A stretch of DNA of 34,915 nucleotides, taken from CAWUJK01 sp963922865 (GTDB lineage: Bacteria > Patescibacteriota > Gracilibacteria > BD1-5 > UBA6164). Location of the stretch: the NCBI GenBank assembly GCA_963922865.1, contig CAWUJK010000010.1, positions 1 through 34,915 on the forward strand, in the 5' to 3' direction. The translations under genes and the position numbers were made by a program. Shown here piece after piece: positions 1 to 8,457 of the stretch (position 1 is its first letter; the number at the start of each line of letters is the position of its first letter). The notes beneath the pieces are model-generated. The model worked only from the letters and a program-made list of their open reading frames with translations, was not told where the DNA came from and ran no database searches.

Positions 1-1418
1 CCACCATTTGATACATTACAGATTCTGAAGATTTTAAAAACAGGGTTTTCATCTATGATAAGCCCTTTTTTGTTGTCTACTTTGAGTTCGAGCATTATTA
101 TATTTATAATATTAACTTTTTTCTTATAATCTGCTGTTTTCCATACTGAGTCTAGGTTAATCAAAAGTTCGAGCATTTTATCATTTAAGTCTAAGTCAGC
201 ACTTTTAACTCTATTTAAATTTATTAATTTATTATGTAAATCTTCTATATCATTTATTAATTCATTTTTATCTTCCAAAAAATCCTCACTATTAATTTGT
301 CATCTTCTTCTCATTTTTCTTAAAGCTTTTATCTCATTTTGTAGTTTTGTTATTTTTCAATTAACTATATTTATTTCTCTTGTATTGTTTTTTAGCTTTC
401 AAGATATGTCTTTTTCAACTTCTTCTCTTATATCTTCTTTTAATTCTTCTGGTACACAATAATTTTGAATATTCTTATCAAAATATTCAACTATTATTTT
501 TTCGCTTAAAGATATGTTCCCAACTCATCTATTAGATCTATAAAAAACATATTTTTTCTTAGCTAAGTAACAACTTAATAAATTTCAAGTTCCTAAATGC
601 TTAACTTTTCAATTCAGAGGAGATATAGGATCTCTTCATAATACAACAGCTCATCTACCCATACTATTCACTCTATCAAAAAGTTCTTTAGATATTATAG
701 ACTCATGCTCTCATTTAAATAATTCTCACTTATATAAGACCATTCAATAATAGAATGGATTTTTAAGTATTCTTTCTATTACTGTATGGTTTACTCTTAA
801 TCATTTTCTAGTCCTAAATCATTCAGTATATAACTGATCTTCTATTAGTCTTACAGAGTGTCAATCATCTCTCATTTCAAAGATTCTTTTGATATACATA
901 GAATCATCATTAGGTTTTAATTTTTTATCATTTTTATCATTTATAAAACCTAAAGGAGTTGGTCACATAACTCATTTTCATTCTTTCATTCTTTTATCTA
1001 TTGCTTCTTTTACTCTAAAAGAGTGGTCTATAGAATATTGGTTAGCCATAGCCATAAATAAAGACAAAGTTAGTATTTGTCTTCAATCAAATTGTCATTG
1101 AGATGATATGATTTTTTTTATTTTTCATTGTTGAGTAAGCCATTTTATGTTTCACTCATCTAATGGATTTCTACAAATCCTATCTATTTGATAACAAATT
1201 AAAGTATCAGCATTTCACTTATCAAAATGTTCTACAAGTTTTTCAAATCATGTTCTTCATTCAATTTTAAATGCAGACTTAGCTTCAATAATAGTTTCTA
1301 CTACATTTATATTGTTTTCTTCACAATAAGAAACAGTCCAGTTTAATTGAATATCTAAACTTTGTTGTTGATTAGTATTATCATCAGTTGATTTTCTAGC
1401 ATAAATTATTGCTCTCAT
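1..1418 (-). CDS. Large serine recombinase (phage integrase), C-terminus beyond window
   Basis: Site-specific DNA recombinase of the large serine family, expected to integrate and excise the phage. The start is the ATG read leftward from 1418; 472 codons are visible and the frame is still open at base 1. The N-terminus has the resolvase signature YARKS (Tyr6, Arg8, nucleophile Ser10), then the QxxS helix at about residues 17-25 and a YQIDRICRN segment matching the usual DRxxR active-site region. A recombinase domain follows (about residues 150-270), then a region where the zinc ribbon normally lies, but only one cysteine is visible there (LLSCYL). The last part is Lys/Glu-rich and probably the coiled coil that controls direction. 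It is the distal gene of the repressor operon. Many glycines are encoded by TGA. Confidence 0.93.
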
Positions 1419-1459
1419 AATTTAAATTATCCAATATTGTAAATGTATTAAAGTTATAT

Positions 1460-1612
1460 TTAAAATATATAATGCATCTTTTTCAGTAGTCTCAGAACAT
1501 CTACAAAAAATAATAATACAAGTAAAAACATCCACATAATCCAAAAAAAATAATCATCTATATTAAATTTATATCATTTAGGGTATCAAAGTATTTCTTT
1601 AATTATTGTCAT
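1460..1612 (-). CDS. Small single-pass membrane protein in the lysogeny operon
   Basis: Fifty residues, MTIIKEILGYPKGYKFNIDD followed by one long hydrophobic helix (about residues 21-40, FFWIMWMFLLVLLFF) and a short basic tail ending LRLLKKMHYIF. No family is recognised. The ATG overlaps the last codons of the ImmA-like protease gene, so translation is probably coupled to it. It sits between the protease and the recombinase, a place where temperate phages often carry superinfection-exclusion or signalling peptides. That role is inference only. The gene is easy to miss because two in-frame TGA codons must be read as Gly. Confidence 0.6.
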
Positions 1613-2040
1613 CTGCTAAATCAATTACATAATAAATGATTTAACCTCATCTCTACAACCTTTATAGGGACTCAAAATATTTGTGCTAAAGTTGTTATAT
1701 CTTCATATTCTTCATACTTTTCTAAAACAGCTTTTTTAGGAAGCAATATATCAGTTGCAAATTTATCTGCTCTTTTTTCAGAGAAACTAGTTGAATGATA
1801 TATTCATACAGAAAAACTTCTTTCATTTAAAAGAAAATGACAAAATTCATGAGCAACAACAAATCTTTTTTGTTCTTTCCTCATATTCTTTTGTATTCAA
1901 ATATAATTTTCAAATAACATTCAATCAACATCTTCAAAGTTCCATTCAATTATCTTTAATCAATATTCTTTAACTATGTTATATATATCTATAAATTCTT
2001 GATCATTATATTTGCTTAAAATCTCCTTTAATATTTTCAT
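1603..2040 (-). CDS. ImmA/IrrE-family metallopeptidase
   Basis: A 145-residue zinc metalloprotease of the ImmA/IrrE type. The zinc-binding signature AHEFCH (HExxH, around residue 65) is followed by an (S)EKRADKFATDILLPK segment, which supplies the third ligand region typical of the family. In known mobile elements such proteases cleave the partner XRE repressor during induction. Here the gene lies directly downstream of an XRE repressor (10 bases between them), which supports the same role. The ATG at 2040 is the first in frame and gives the usual short family length. It ends TAA and overlaps the next small membrane gene by 10 bases. Confidence 0.9.
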
Positions 2041-2050
2041 AATTTTGTAT

Positions 2051-2449
2051 TTATTTATTTTTAACAAACTCTATAAATTCTCTAATTCTTTGAATGCTAC
2101 TTTCACTTAATTCTTTTCAGTATTCTTTTCTTAGTGCAACATCAAAGTCAATATCTTCTAATAAATTATGATTTTGATTATCTCATCAGTTATTAATTTT
2201 ATTTATTGTTTTTCTAACAAAGCTCTCAAAGTCAGATTTTGAGACTCATAGATTTATTGCAATCTTTTCAAAATTTTCAAAGTTTCACTTACTTCTTCAG
2301 TTAAAAGTATTTAAAATATAAGTATGTGATAATCATACTTTATCTTCTAACTCTTTATAAGTTATTCATTTTTCTTCTCTTAAAGTATTTAAGTATTCTC
2401 AAATACTTTTAGATATTAACATATTGTCTATAAATTCTTTTTTAATCAT
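2051..2449 (-). CDS. XRE-family repressor (CI-like)
   Basis: A 132-residue protein with an N-terminal XRE helix-turn-helix (about residues 16-75: IGEYLNTLREEKGITYKELE, then a recognition helix around SHTYILNTFNGRSKGNFENF). The C-terminal half is acidic and helical with no recognised domain. It is the first gene of the minus-strand operon, about 30 bases downstream of a consensus promoter at 2487-2515, and is followed by the ImmA-like protease. This pairing is typical of temperate elements whose repressor is removed by proteolysis. It probably binds the inverted repeats at 2552-2572 and 2715-2735 (inference). Confidence 0.88.
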
Positions 2450-2486
2450 TTTTATTATTATTGGATGGTTATTATATGTTGTAGCT

Positions 2487-2515
2487 AATATACTTACAAA
2501 AATTACATTTGTCAA
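2487..2515 (-). promoter_or_regulatory. Promoter of the repressor operon
   Basis: On the minus strand TTGACA (2515-2510), a 17-base spacer and TATATT (2492-2487) form a near-perfect sigma-70-type promoter. Transcription would begin near 2480, giving a leader of about 30 bases to the repressor ATG at 2449. An ACAAA-N7-TTTGT inverted repeat (2496-2512) sits inside the spacer and -35 box, so the promoter may be autoregulated. Confidence 0.8.
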
Positions 2516-2551
2516 TAAAAAACTCAAAAAAAACTCAAAAAAGATTTGCAT

Positions 2552-2572
2552 TTGTAATAAAAGTGATTACAA
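2552..2572. promoter_or_regulatory. Candidate operator 1: TTGTAAT-N7-ATTACAA
   Basis: Perfect inverted repeat with 7-base arms and a 7-base centre (half-site spacing about one helical turn), in the repressor control region. A second copy with the same geometry lies at 2715-2735, matching at 17 of 21 positions. The size and placement suit a dimeric XRE repressor. Confidence 0.6.
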
Positions 2573-2642
2573 TAGTTTCAGAGGTTAAGAAAAAAATTAT
2601 CCTAAAAGTTCTTTAACATCATATGTATAAAATAAGAATCTT

Positions 2643-2658
2643 ACCTATTTTAATAGGT
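2643..2658. promoter_or_regulatory. Inverted repeat ACCTATT-TT-AATAGGT
   Basis: A perfect 7-base inverted repeat with a 2-base centre. It is not followed by a T run, so a terminator is unlikely. It differs in sequence and geometry from the two TTGTAAT sites and could bind a second regulator, for example one of the small rightward gene products. Confidence 0.4.
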
Positions 2659-2714
2659 TATAGCAGACTTTGAGAGCTGGAGTATTATTTTTGCATATAT
2701 TTTTTTAGCTTCAA

Positions 2715-2735
2715 ATGTAAGTAAAGTAATTACAA
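2715..2735. promoter_or_regulatory. Candidate operator 2: ATGTAAG-N7-ATTACAA
   Basis: Second copy of the 21-base dyad. The right arm is identical to operator 1 and the left arm has two changes. It ends 20 bases before the first rightward ATG (2755), a position from which bound protein would block early transcription. Confidence 0.5.
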
Positions 2736-2754
2736 TTAATATATTTGGAAGAAA

Positions 2755-2913
2755 ATGGAAAATTGAAATGAAAAAATTATAAATTGAAAGAAATATATCT
2801 ATATAAATTGAGCATATATTGAAAATGAACCTATAAAAGAGAATTTCAAAGAAATCTTAAGAAGAGATATAAAATCAATCTATAAATTAATGTTAATCGT
2901 TTGAACAGATTAA
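2755..2913 (+). CDS. Small early protein, unknown
   Basis: Fifty-two residues (MENGNEKIINGKKYIYINGA, then a charged helical half, ending LMLIVGTD). It contains five TGA-glycines, so it exists only under code 25. This is one of the few starts with a purine-rich stretch upstream (GGAAGA, 5 bases before ATG). As the first rightward gene after the operators it occupies the usual place of a Cro or anti-repressor gene, but no helix-turn-helix is evident. Confidence 0.5.
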
Positions 2914-2935
2914 TAAAAATAAACTTTTTAAAATT

Positions 2936-3112
2936 ATGAAAAAAACAGACAAAATTAATAGCATTCTAGACTTAGTTGATAATTCAAATTTAACTTATGA
3001 AGAGTTCTGAAGAATAATTTCGGAACTAGAATGTATGCAAGAAGATGCAGATTCTATTGAAGATATAGAAACTGCAAAGTGATTTGAGGAACAAAAAAAC
3101 TGTTGAATATAG
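2936..3112 (+). CDS. Small acidic early protein, unknown
   Basis: Fifty-eight residues, strongly acidic (ISELECMQEDADSIEDIETA), ending ...KNCGI with TAG. Three TGA codons are read as Gly. It is not recognised. Its last codons form the left arm of a stem-loop (3097-3133), so the end of the gene and the RNA structure overlap. Confidence 0.55.
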
Positions 3113-3190
3113 CTTGCAGGCAATCAACAGTTTCGCTTAAAGACTTGTATAAACAAGACTTTCTTTAATTATAAGGAAAGTCTTTAAAAT
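3097..3190 (+). terminator. Two adjacent RNA stem-loops, second resembling an intrinsic terminator
   Basis: First hairpin: AAACTGTTGA (3097-3106) pairs with TCAACAGTTT (3124-3133), and inside the loop TTGC pairs with GCAA (3114-3123). Second hairpin: AAGACTTTC (3155-3163) pairs with GAAAGTCTT (3176-3184), extended by three inner pairs and followed by TTAAAAT. The second fits a Rho-independent terminator ending the first early transcript. The first, which overlaps the stop codon of the preceding gene, may be regulatory. Confidence 0.6.
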
Positions 3191-3215
3191 ACAAAATAAT
3201 TATTAACTAATTATT

Positions 3216-3830
3216 ATGTGAAGAAAAATAATCATAAATATTTGAGATAAATATTGAAAATTAACAATTTTAAAAGAAATTGAAGTTTTTATTTGAAATG
3301 ATAATAAAAAAATTAGACAATTCTTATGTTCTTGTGAATGTTGAAATACTAAAAAAGTTAAAATGAATATTCTGAGAAAATGAGATGTAAAATCATGTTG
3401 ATGTTTATATAAATGAAAAAAAGTTAAAAATACTAAATGGACAAGATTTTATAAGATATGGTATTGATTAAAACATAGATGCAATAACAAAAAAAATTCT
3501 AGGTATTGATGAAGATGAATCTGATATGAGAGTAGGTGGGAAAAATTTCAATATTTTAAGGAAGATATGTATAAATCATATTTAGATCATGTAGAAAAAT
3601 TTTGAGAAAAAGAAACTACAATTGATAGAATAAATGTAGATTGAGATTATTGTAAAAATAATTGTAAATGGGCTACTTTAAAAGAACAGCAAAGAAATAC
3701 AACTAAAAATATTATTTATAATTGAAAATGTGTTTCAGAGTGGTGTGAAAAACTATGATTAGATAGAAATACTGTACAAATAAAGATTTCTAAATGATTT
3801 TCAATAGAAAAAGCATTAAATTTAGTTTAA
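3216..3830 (+). CDS. HNH/AP2-like homing endonuclease-type phage protein
   Basis: A 204-residue protein of the phage family with an N-terminal Cys-rich ribbon (CSCECG ... KSCGCLYKG, about residues 39-66). It is followed by the segment RFYKIWYGLKHRCNNKNSRY and the C-terminal core with TIDRINVDGDYCKNNCKWAT, which matches the H-N-H-like and AP2-associated motif of free-standing homing endonucleases. The end (residues 175-204) looks like a small NUMOD or helix-turn-helix DNA-binding repeat (SEWCEKLGLDRNTVQIKISK). Such genes are usually selfish insertions between early genes. The second codon is TGA (Gly), so a standard-code ribosome would stop after one residue. Confidence 0.8.
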
Positions 3831-3863
3831 TGTTTTTTTATTTATTAATAACTTATATTAAAG

Positions 3864-4670
3864 ATGTGAAATACAAATTTAACAACTCAAAAGAAGATAG
3901 ATGATTTTAAAGTTCAAATAGTTACAAACTATAAAAAAGAGCTTTTAAATTATTTTATGAAAAATGAAGTGCAAATGATGAAATTCATGAGTTGAATTAT
4001 TTATTCAATTCAAAAAATTCCATCACTATTAAATGATACTGATAGTTTGACTTCAGCAATTATGGAGTTAGCTCAGCTTTGAATTGCTCCAGGTATTATG
4101 CAAGAAGCATATATATTACCATATAAAGGAAAAGCAACAGCAATAATTGGTTATCAAGGTTTTGTAAGATTATTATATGAAGCTTGAATTAAATCAGTTT
4201 ATACTGAAATTGTAAGAGATAAAGACACTTTTAAAAATATTTTATGAATTAATCCAAAAATTATTCATGAAGTAGATCCTGAATTATCACAAAAAGACAG
4301 ATGAAATGCTATTTGATGTTATGTTGTAGTAAAAGTAAATAATGAAACAATTTATAAATATATGAATAAAGAAGATATTTATAAATTTAGAGAATACTCA
4401 CAATCATATAATTGAAAATGAAAAGAATATTCACCTTGGCTGGAAAAAAATGATCCTGAATTAAATATGTGGAAAAAAACAGTATTTAAACAAATGATTA
4501 AATACTTACCAAAAAATGAAAAGATAGCTAAAGCAAATGAAATTGATAATTTAGAAAGTCCAGCTAATTGAACTAAAGAAGTTATGACTTGATGAGAAAC
4601 AGCACAAGAAAAAGCACAAAAAGCTATTGATAATTTAAATTCTAATCAAAATCAAGAAAATGGAAAATAA
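3864..4670 (+). CDS. recT: RecT-family single-strand annealing recombinase
   Basis: A 268-residue RecT-type annealing protein. The diagnostic core is visible: SLTSAIMELAQLGIAPGI, then EAYILPYKGKATAIIGYQGF and VRLLYEAGIKSVYTEIV, then a region with SPWLEKNDPELNMWKKTVFK before a variable, acidic tail. The length is normal for RecT. RecT promotes annealing of complementary single strands in phage recombination and normally works with a nuclease encoded beside it (RecE or an exonuclease). The gene overlaps the next one by 11 bases, and that neighbour is not RecE but a nuclease-FtsK fusion, so the two are very likely made as a pair. The second codon is TGA (Gly). Confidence 0.92.
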
Positions 4671-6729
4671 TACAGAATATTATATAAAAAATCTAAGCTA
4701 TTCTCAATTAAGAACTTTTACTACTAATCCTTGAGAATGGCAGAACAGCAAAATTATGTGAATATATGATAATACAGTTTGAGTATCTGCTGCAATTTGA
4801 ATTATTTTACATAAATTTGTAGAATTATACTTAACTCAGTGAGATATTGATGGAGCAATTAAAACAGCTTATAGTTGTTTATATGATGGAGATGACTTAA
4901 AAACATATTTAATTGATTCAGATAATCCTGAAATATATGATAATGACAAACTTTCTTTTGAAAAAATAAAAAAACATTGGAAAACAAAAATTATAGATTT
5001 CAAAAAAACTTGAAGTAATGAAAAAATCCTAAAAGGTGTAGAAGCATGAATAAATGCTTTTTTAAGTGAACAAATTGATTATGGAGAATTGTTAGCAAGT
5101 GAAAAGAGTATGGAACATATTGCAACTGATATTTTATGATGAGATATGAAAGTTGAAAGTCCTATACCTTTTACAGCTGTAGCTGATGAAGTTTGTAGAA
5201 CTACAAATGAAAGGCACATTATGGTTGATGGAGAATTACAAAGTATATCAGCTTGAGTTTTATTTGTAGAAGATACAAAATTTAAATCAAAACATTCTGA
5301 AATGAATATTGAAGATCCAACTTATATATTTCAAGCTTTCTTTAATTATTATTGTTTAAAAGCTGAATATTGAGAGGCACCTAAGTTTATGATTTTTAGG
5401 GAAATTAAAACAGCTAAAAATAAAGATGGAAGTTCACAACATCAAACAATAACAATTCCATTTTTTGGAAATACCTTTGAAGAGTATAAAGTTTATTTTT
5501 GGAGATATATTTTAGAATCTTTTGAAAGAATAAAAATTATTCAAGAAAGAGATTTTATATTCAATATATTTGATATATGGAACTGAGAGAATGAATGGAA
5601 TAAACAAAAAGCATTTTATTTAGGAGTTCCAGTTGGACAACTAAAAAGTAAAATTGCAATGACTCAAAAAAATAAAATAGGTTCTAAAGTTCAAATAATG
5701 TGAGATAGAGATCCTATGAAAAATTTAAAGAAAATAGATTGAAAAAATATTGCTCCTGAAGATTTAAATTCCATTGAAAATAAAATTAAAATAGCTTTTC
5801 AAAATTTTGGAGTATTAGCTACTTTTGAAAAGAAAAATGAATGATATAGTTTTGATCAGTATTTATTTAAAACTGCTAGATGAGTGACTATGTGAAAAGT
5901 TAAAAGTCATCTGCCTGAAATAATACAAGCACTTGAATTAGAGTGAATAAGAATTGAAGCTCCAGTTTTAGGAACTAAATTTATAGGTGTTGAAATACCT
6001 AAAAAAGAAAGACAATTTGCTAAATTAGAAACAATTAAAAAATCTGATAAACCTTTATTACCAATTTGAATTGATGTAAATTGAAATGAAGAAACTATTG
6101 ATTTATCTGATAGTGGTTCTCCACATATTATAGTTGCTTGAAAGACTTGAAGTTGAAAATCAGAATTTTTAAAATCTTCTATTCATAGTTTAAAAGATAA
6201 ATGAGAAATACATTTATTTGATCCAAAAAGAGTTGGTTTAATAAAAATGAAAAAATACTCTGAAGCTTATTATACAGATATTGAAGAAATAGCTTTTCAA
6301 TTAAAAAATCATCTAAACAAAATGTATTTGATTTATAATAAATTAGAAAGTTTAGGTTATGAAAATATATATGAAGCTAATGAGAAAGAGAAAATATTTG
6401 ATGATATTTTTATTTTTGTTGATGAGTTAGCAAGTTTAGTACATGATCCAATTAATTGAACTGATATTGTAGCAACAATATGACAATTAACTAATTTATG
6501 AAGAGCTGCAGGTATTCATTTAATAGTAGCTACTCAAAGACCAGATATAAAAGTTATACCAGGTAATATTAAAGCTAATATTTCTACTAGAATATGTTTT
6601 GCTTTAGCTTCTGAAGTTGATTCTAAAGTAGTGTTAGATGAAATATGAGCTGAAAAATTACTTTGAAAATGAGATATGTTATTCAAAAATGAATGAAATA
6701 TTAAAAGGCTACAATCATATTATATTTAG
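4660..6729 (+). CDS. PD-(D/E)XK nuclease fused to FtsK-type DNA translocase
   Basis: One continuous 689-residue frame. The N-terminal third is a RecB/Cas4-like nuclease: acidic helix GELLASEKSMEHIATDI, Asp176 in FTAVADEV, DTK at 205-207, and QAFFNYY at 225-231, i.e. D...DxK...QxxxY. The C-terminal half has the FtsK alpha-domain-like segment (RIEAPVLGTKFIGVEIPKKE), Walker A GKTGSGKS at 494-501 with all three glycines encoded by TGA, Walker B FIFVDELA with Asp588/Glu589, IVATQRP, and the closing LLGKGDMLF...RLQ strand of FtsK motors. It ends there, without the gamma domain and without FtsK membrane segments. It overlaps recT by 11 bases. The likely role is a processive DNA-pumping nuclease that makes single strands for RecT (inference). 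I know of no named phage family with this architecture. Confidence 0.9.
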
Positions 6730-6744
6730 TAAACAAAAATAAAC

Positions 6745-7416
6745 ATGAATATTATATTTTTTGATATTGAAACAATATCTACTTTCTCTAAAGAATGAAG
6801 AAATCCACCTAGAACAGTTAAATATGAAGATCCTAAAGAACAAAAAAAAGAAGATGAAAGAATATTTGAGGAAAATAAAAAATTTATACTTCTTCAAGAC
6901 AAATATTGAGATAAATTAAACTTTATGCCTGAATATAATAGAGTATTATGTATTTCAATTTGATTTAAGAATACTGATTGATGAATTAGTTCTAGAACTT
7001 ATAGATGAGATGAAAAAGAAATAATTAAGAAGTTTTTTGAAGCTATTAAATGAAGAAGTATTTGCTGATTTAATATAAAAGGATTTGATAATCCTTTTAT
7101 ATTAAAAAGAGCATTAAAGCATTGAATAGATATACCATGAGCTTTAAAAATGTTCTGAAAGAAACCCTGGGAAATGGACCATATTATAGATTTACAAGAA
7201 GTATATAAAAGTGGTGTATTTAGCTCTTTTTCTAATCTTGACTTAGTTTGTAATCATTTGTGAATTACAAGTCCTAAAGATGAATGAATTGATTGATCTC
7301 AAGTACAAGAATTTTATGATAAGTGAAAAGAGAAAGACATAATACTTTATTGTGAAAGAGATGTAAGGGCTACTATTGAGGTATATAATTATTTTAGACA
7401 ATATAATTTAATATAG
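6745..7416 (+). CDS. DnaQ-fold 3'-5' exonuclease (PolB-exonuclease-like)
   Basis: A 223-residue DEDDy-type exonuclease. Exo I is FDIET (Asp7, Glu9), Exo II is GFNIKGFDNPFI (Asp115), and Exo III is YCERDV (Tyr202, Asp206). The layout resembles the predicted 3'-5' exonuclease related to the proofreading domain of family B polymerases, but no polymerase domain is attached. It starts 15 bases after the nuclease-pump gene, so it is probably a third member of the recombination module, trimming 3' ends. Confidence 0.87.
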
Positions 7417-7418
7417 TT

Positions 7419-7556
7419 ATGTGAGATAAATTAACAGAGAAAGTTTACCCAAGTTGAGATAAACAATATTTCAATGAAAAGTGAGAGTTAGTAAAAACTG
7501 ACTTATGAGATGTTGAAATAGAATATAACCCTAAAAGAGTTACAAGAAAAATGTAA
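7419..7556 (+). CDS. Small protein, unknown
   Basis: Forty-five residues: MGDKLTEKVYPSGDKQYFNE, then GELVKTDLGDVEIEYNPKRV and TRKM. It begins 2 bases after the exonuclease stop and has TGA (Gly) as second codon. It is small, polar and beta-rich, and no family is recognised. Its final codons and stop are embedded in the terminator at 7534-7562. Confidence 0.55.
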
Positions 7557-7570
7557 CTCTTTTTATTTTA
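7534..7570 (+). terminator. Intrinsic terminator after the recombination module
   Basis: AAAGAGTTAC (7534-7543), a 9-base loop, then GTAACTCTTT (7553-7562) and TTATTTTA. The 10-base-pair stem has a U-rich tail and contains the stop codon of the small gene ending at 7556. Confidence 0.85.
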
Positions 7571-7589
7571 AAACTAATACAAAAATAAA

Positions 7590-7715
7590 ATGACAAATAT
7601 AAAAATTAAAAGAACCTCAAGAAGAGGTTATCAAGTTTGAAAAATGTTTTTTACAAAAACTTGAGCAGAAGAAATTGAAAAGGAGACAAATGAGATTTTT
7701 AACTCTCTAAGATAA
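7590..7715 (+). CDS. Small basic protein, unknown
   Basis: Forty-one residues, basic N-terminus (MTNIKIKRTSRRGYQVGK), then MFFTKTGAEEIEKETNEIFN and SLR. It is followed within 10 bases by another small gene. The basic start and helical end could suit nucleic-acid binding, but no motif supports it. Confidence 0.5.
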
Positions 7716-7723
7716 TATTTTTT

Positions 7724-7888
7724 ATGAAAAAGAAAGAAAAAAGTCCAAGTAAAAGGTTAAGAGACACTTTATTTAGAGTTTGGGAGTGACTAAGTAATGA
7801 TTTTAAAAATAAATTCAATAATTCATTTGATAGTTATTATAAGTCTTATATCAATAGTCTTATAAATGATCTAAAAGATGAAATATAA
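7724..7888 (+). CDS. Small basic protein, unknown
   Basis: Fifty-four residues, starting MKKKEKSPSKRLRDTLFRVW and ending with an amphipathic helix (NNSFDSYYKSYINSLINDLK). One TGA is read as Gly. It follows the previous small gene by 8 bases. The 109-base gap after it (7889-7997) contains the direct repeat AAAGTAT-TGT-AAAGTAT and probably a promoter, but nothing I can define. Confidence 0.5.
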
Positions 7889-7997
7889 TTTTTTTTAATA
7901 TTTAGAAATAAAAAGTTATAGCACCCCTAATTTTAAAGTATTGTAAAGTATAACCTAAAAAATAATAAAGTCAAATTTATATTTTAATACTTTTTAT

Positions 7998-8231
7998 ATG
8001 AAAGAAACTTGATATATAGAAAAACCAACACAAGAAAAGCAAATTTTAAACCTCTTAGAAGAACATAAAGGGGAATGGGTGCCTGTGAATTGGTTTATGA
8101 GACTATGAATAGCACAATATAATGCTCGTATATGGTCATTAAGAAAGAAGTGATATCAAATAATGCAAAAGTTTGATATAAAGAATAAAAAGCACTCAAA
8201 ATATATGTTAACATGAAAGCCAAATGAATAA
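7998..8231 (+). CDS. Winged-helix DNA-binding protein
   Basis: Seventy-seven residues resembling the small phage helix-turn-helix family whose members begin TQEKQIL-NLLEEHKGEWVP and continue with W-x3-I-x2-Y-x2-RI-x2-LRKKGYQI. Here: LGIAQYNARIWSLRKKGYQI, then a polar strand and the wing (MLTGKPNE). It is probably a transcriptional or replication regulator. The last codons overlap the start of the next gene by 8 bases, implying coupled translation. Confidence 0.7.
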
Positions 8232-8448
8232 TAAAAAAAAGACATTCTTAATAGAAAAATTGTTAAAAGAAGTTAGATGATCTAAAAGTGAACTAGCTTC
8301 TACTATGTGAATTAGTCAAAGTGCTATCAATCATTTTTTTAGTACTTGAGCAAGAACACTAGGGTCACAAAAAAAATATACAGAAGCATTTAATAGGTGC
8401 TTTGAAACAAATTACTCTTATAAAGAGCTTTTTAGTTTAGTTGATTAA
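8224..8448 (+). CDS. Small XRE-like helix-turn-helix protein
   Basis: Seventy-four residues with a helix-turn-helix near the centre: EVRGSKSELASTMGISQSAI NHFFSTGART, where the recognition helix is SQSAINHFF. It is a candidate Cro-like or replication-associated regulator. It starts inside the previous gene and ends 9 bases before the replisome organizer, so the three are one translational unit. Confidence 0.65.
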
Positions 8449-8457
8449 TCTCAATTT

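Larger units (their letters stand above)
2450..2754. promoter_or_regulatory. Divergent lysis-lysogeny control region
   Basis: This is the only non-coding stretch of about 300 bases in the window. It separates the leftward repressor operon from the rightward early genes. It holds a consensus minus-strand promoter and three inverted repeats, listed separately. A rightward promoter must lie here, but none is convincing: the best candidate is TTGAGA at 2670-2675 with CATATA 18 bases later. A 33-codon reading frame (2623-2724) exists but has no support. Confidence 0.75.

Noticed and set aside
1664..1671. Minus-strand GTCCCTAT inside the ImmA-like gene as a seventh late promoter
   Set aside because: It lies in coding sequence (Val-Pro-Ile), lacks the final T and the -10 box.
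2221..2678. Thirteen-base complementary match between the repressor coding region (2221-2233) and the control region (2666-2678)
   Set aside because: A match of this length is expected by chance several times in a window this size, and no structure extends it.
2623..2724. A 33-codon reading frame in the control region
   Set aside because: No conserved feature, overlaps putative operators, hydrophobic low-complexity translation; could not be supported.
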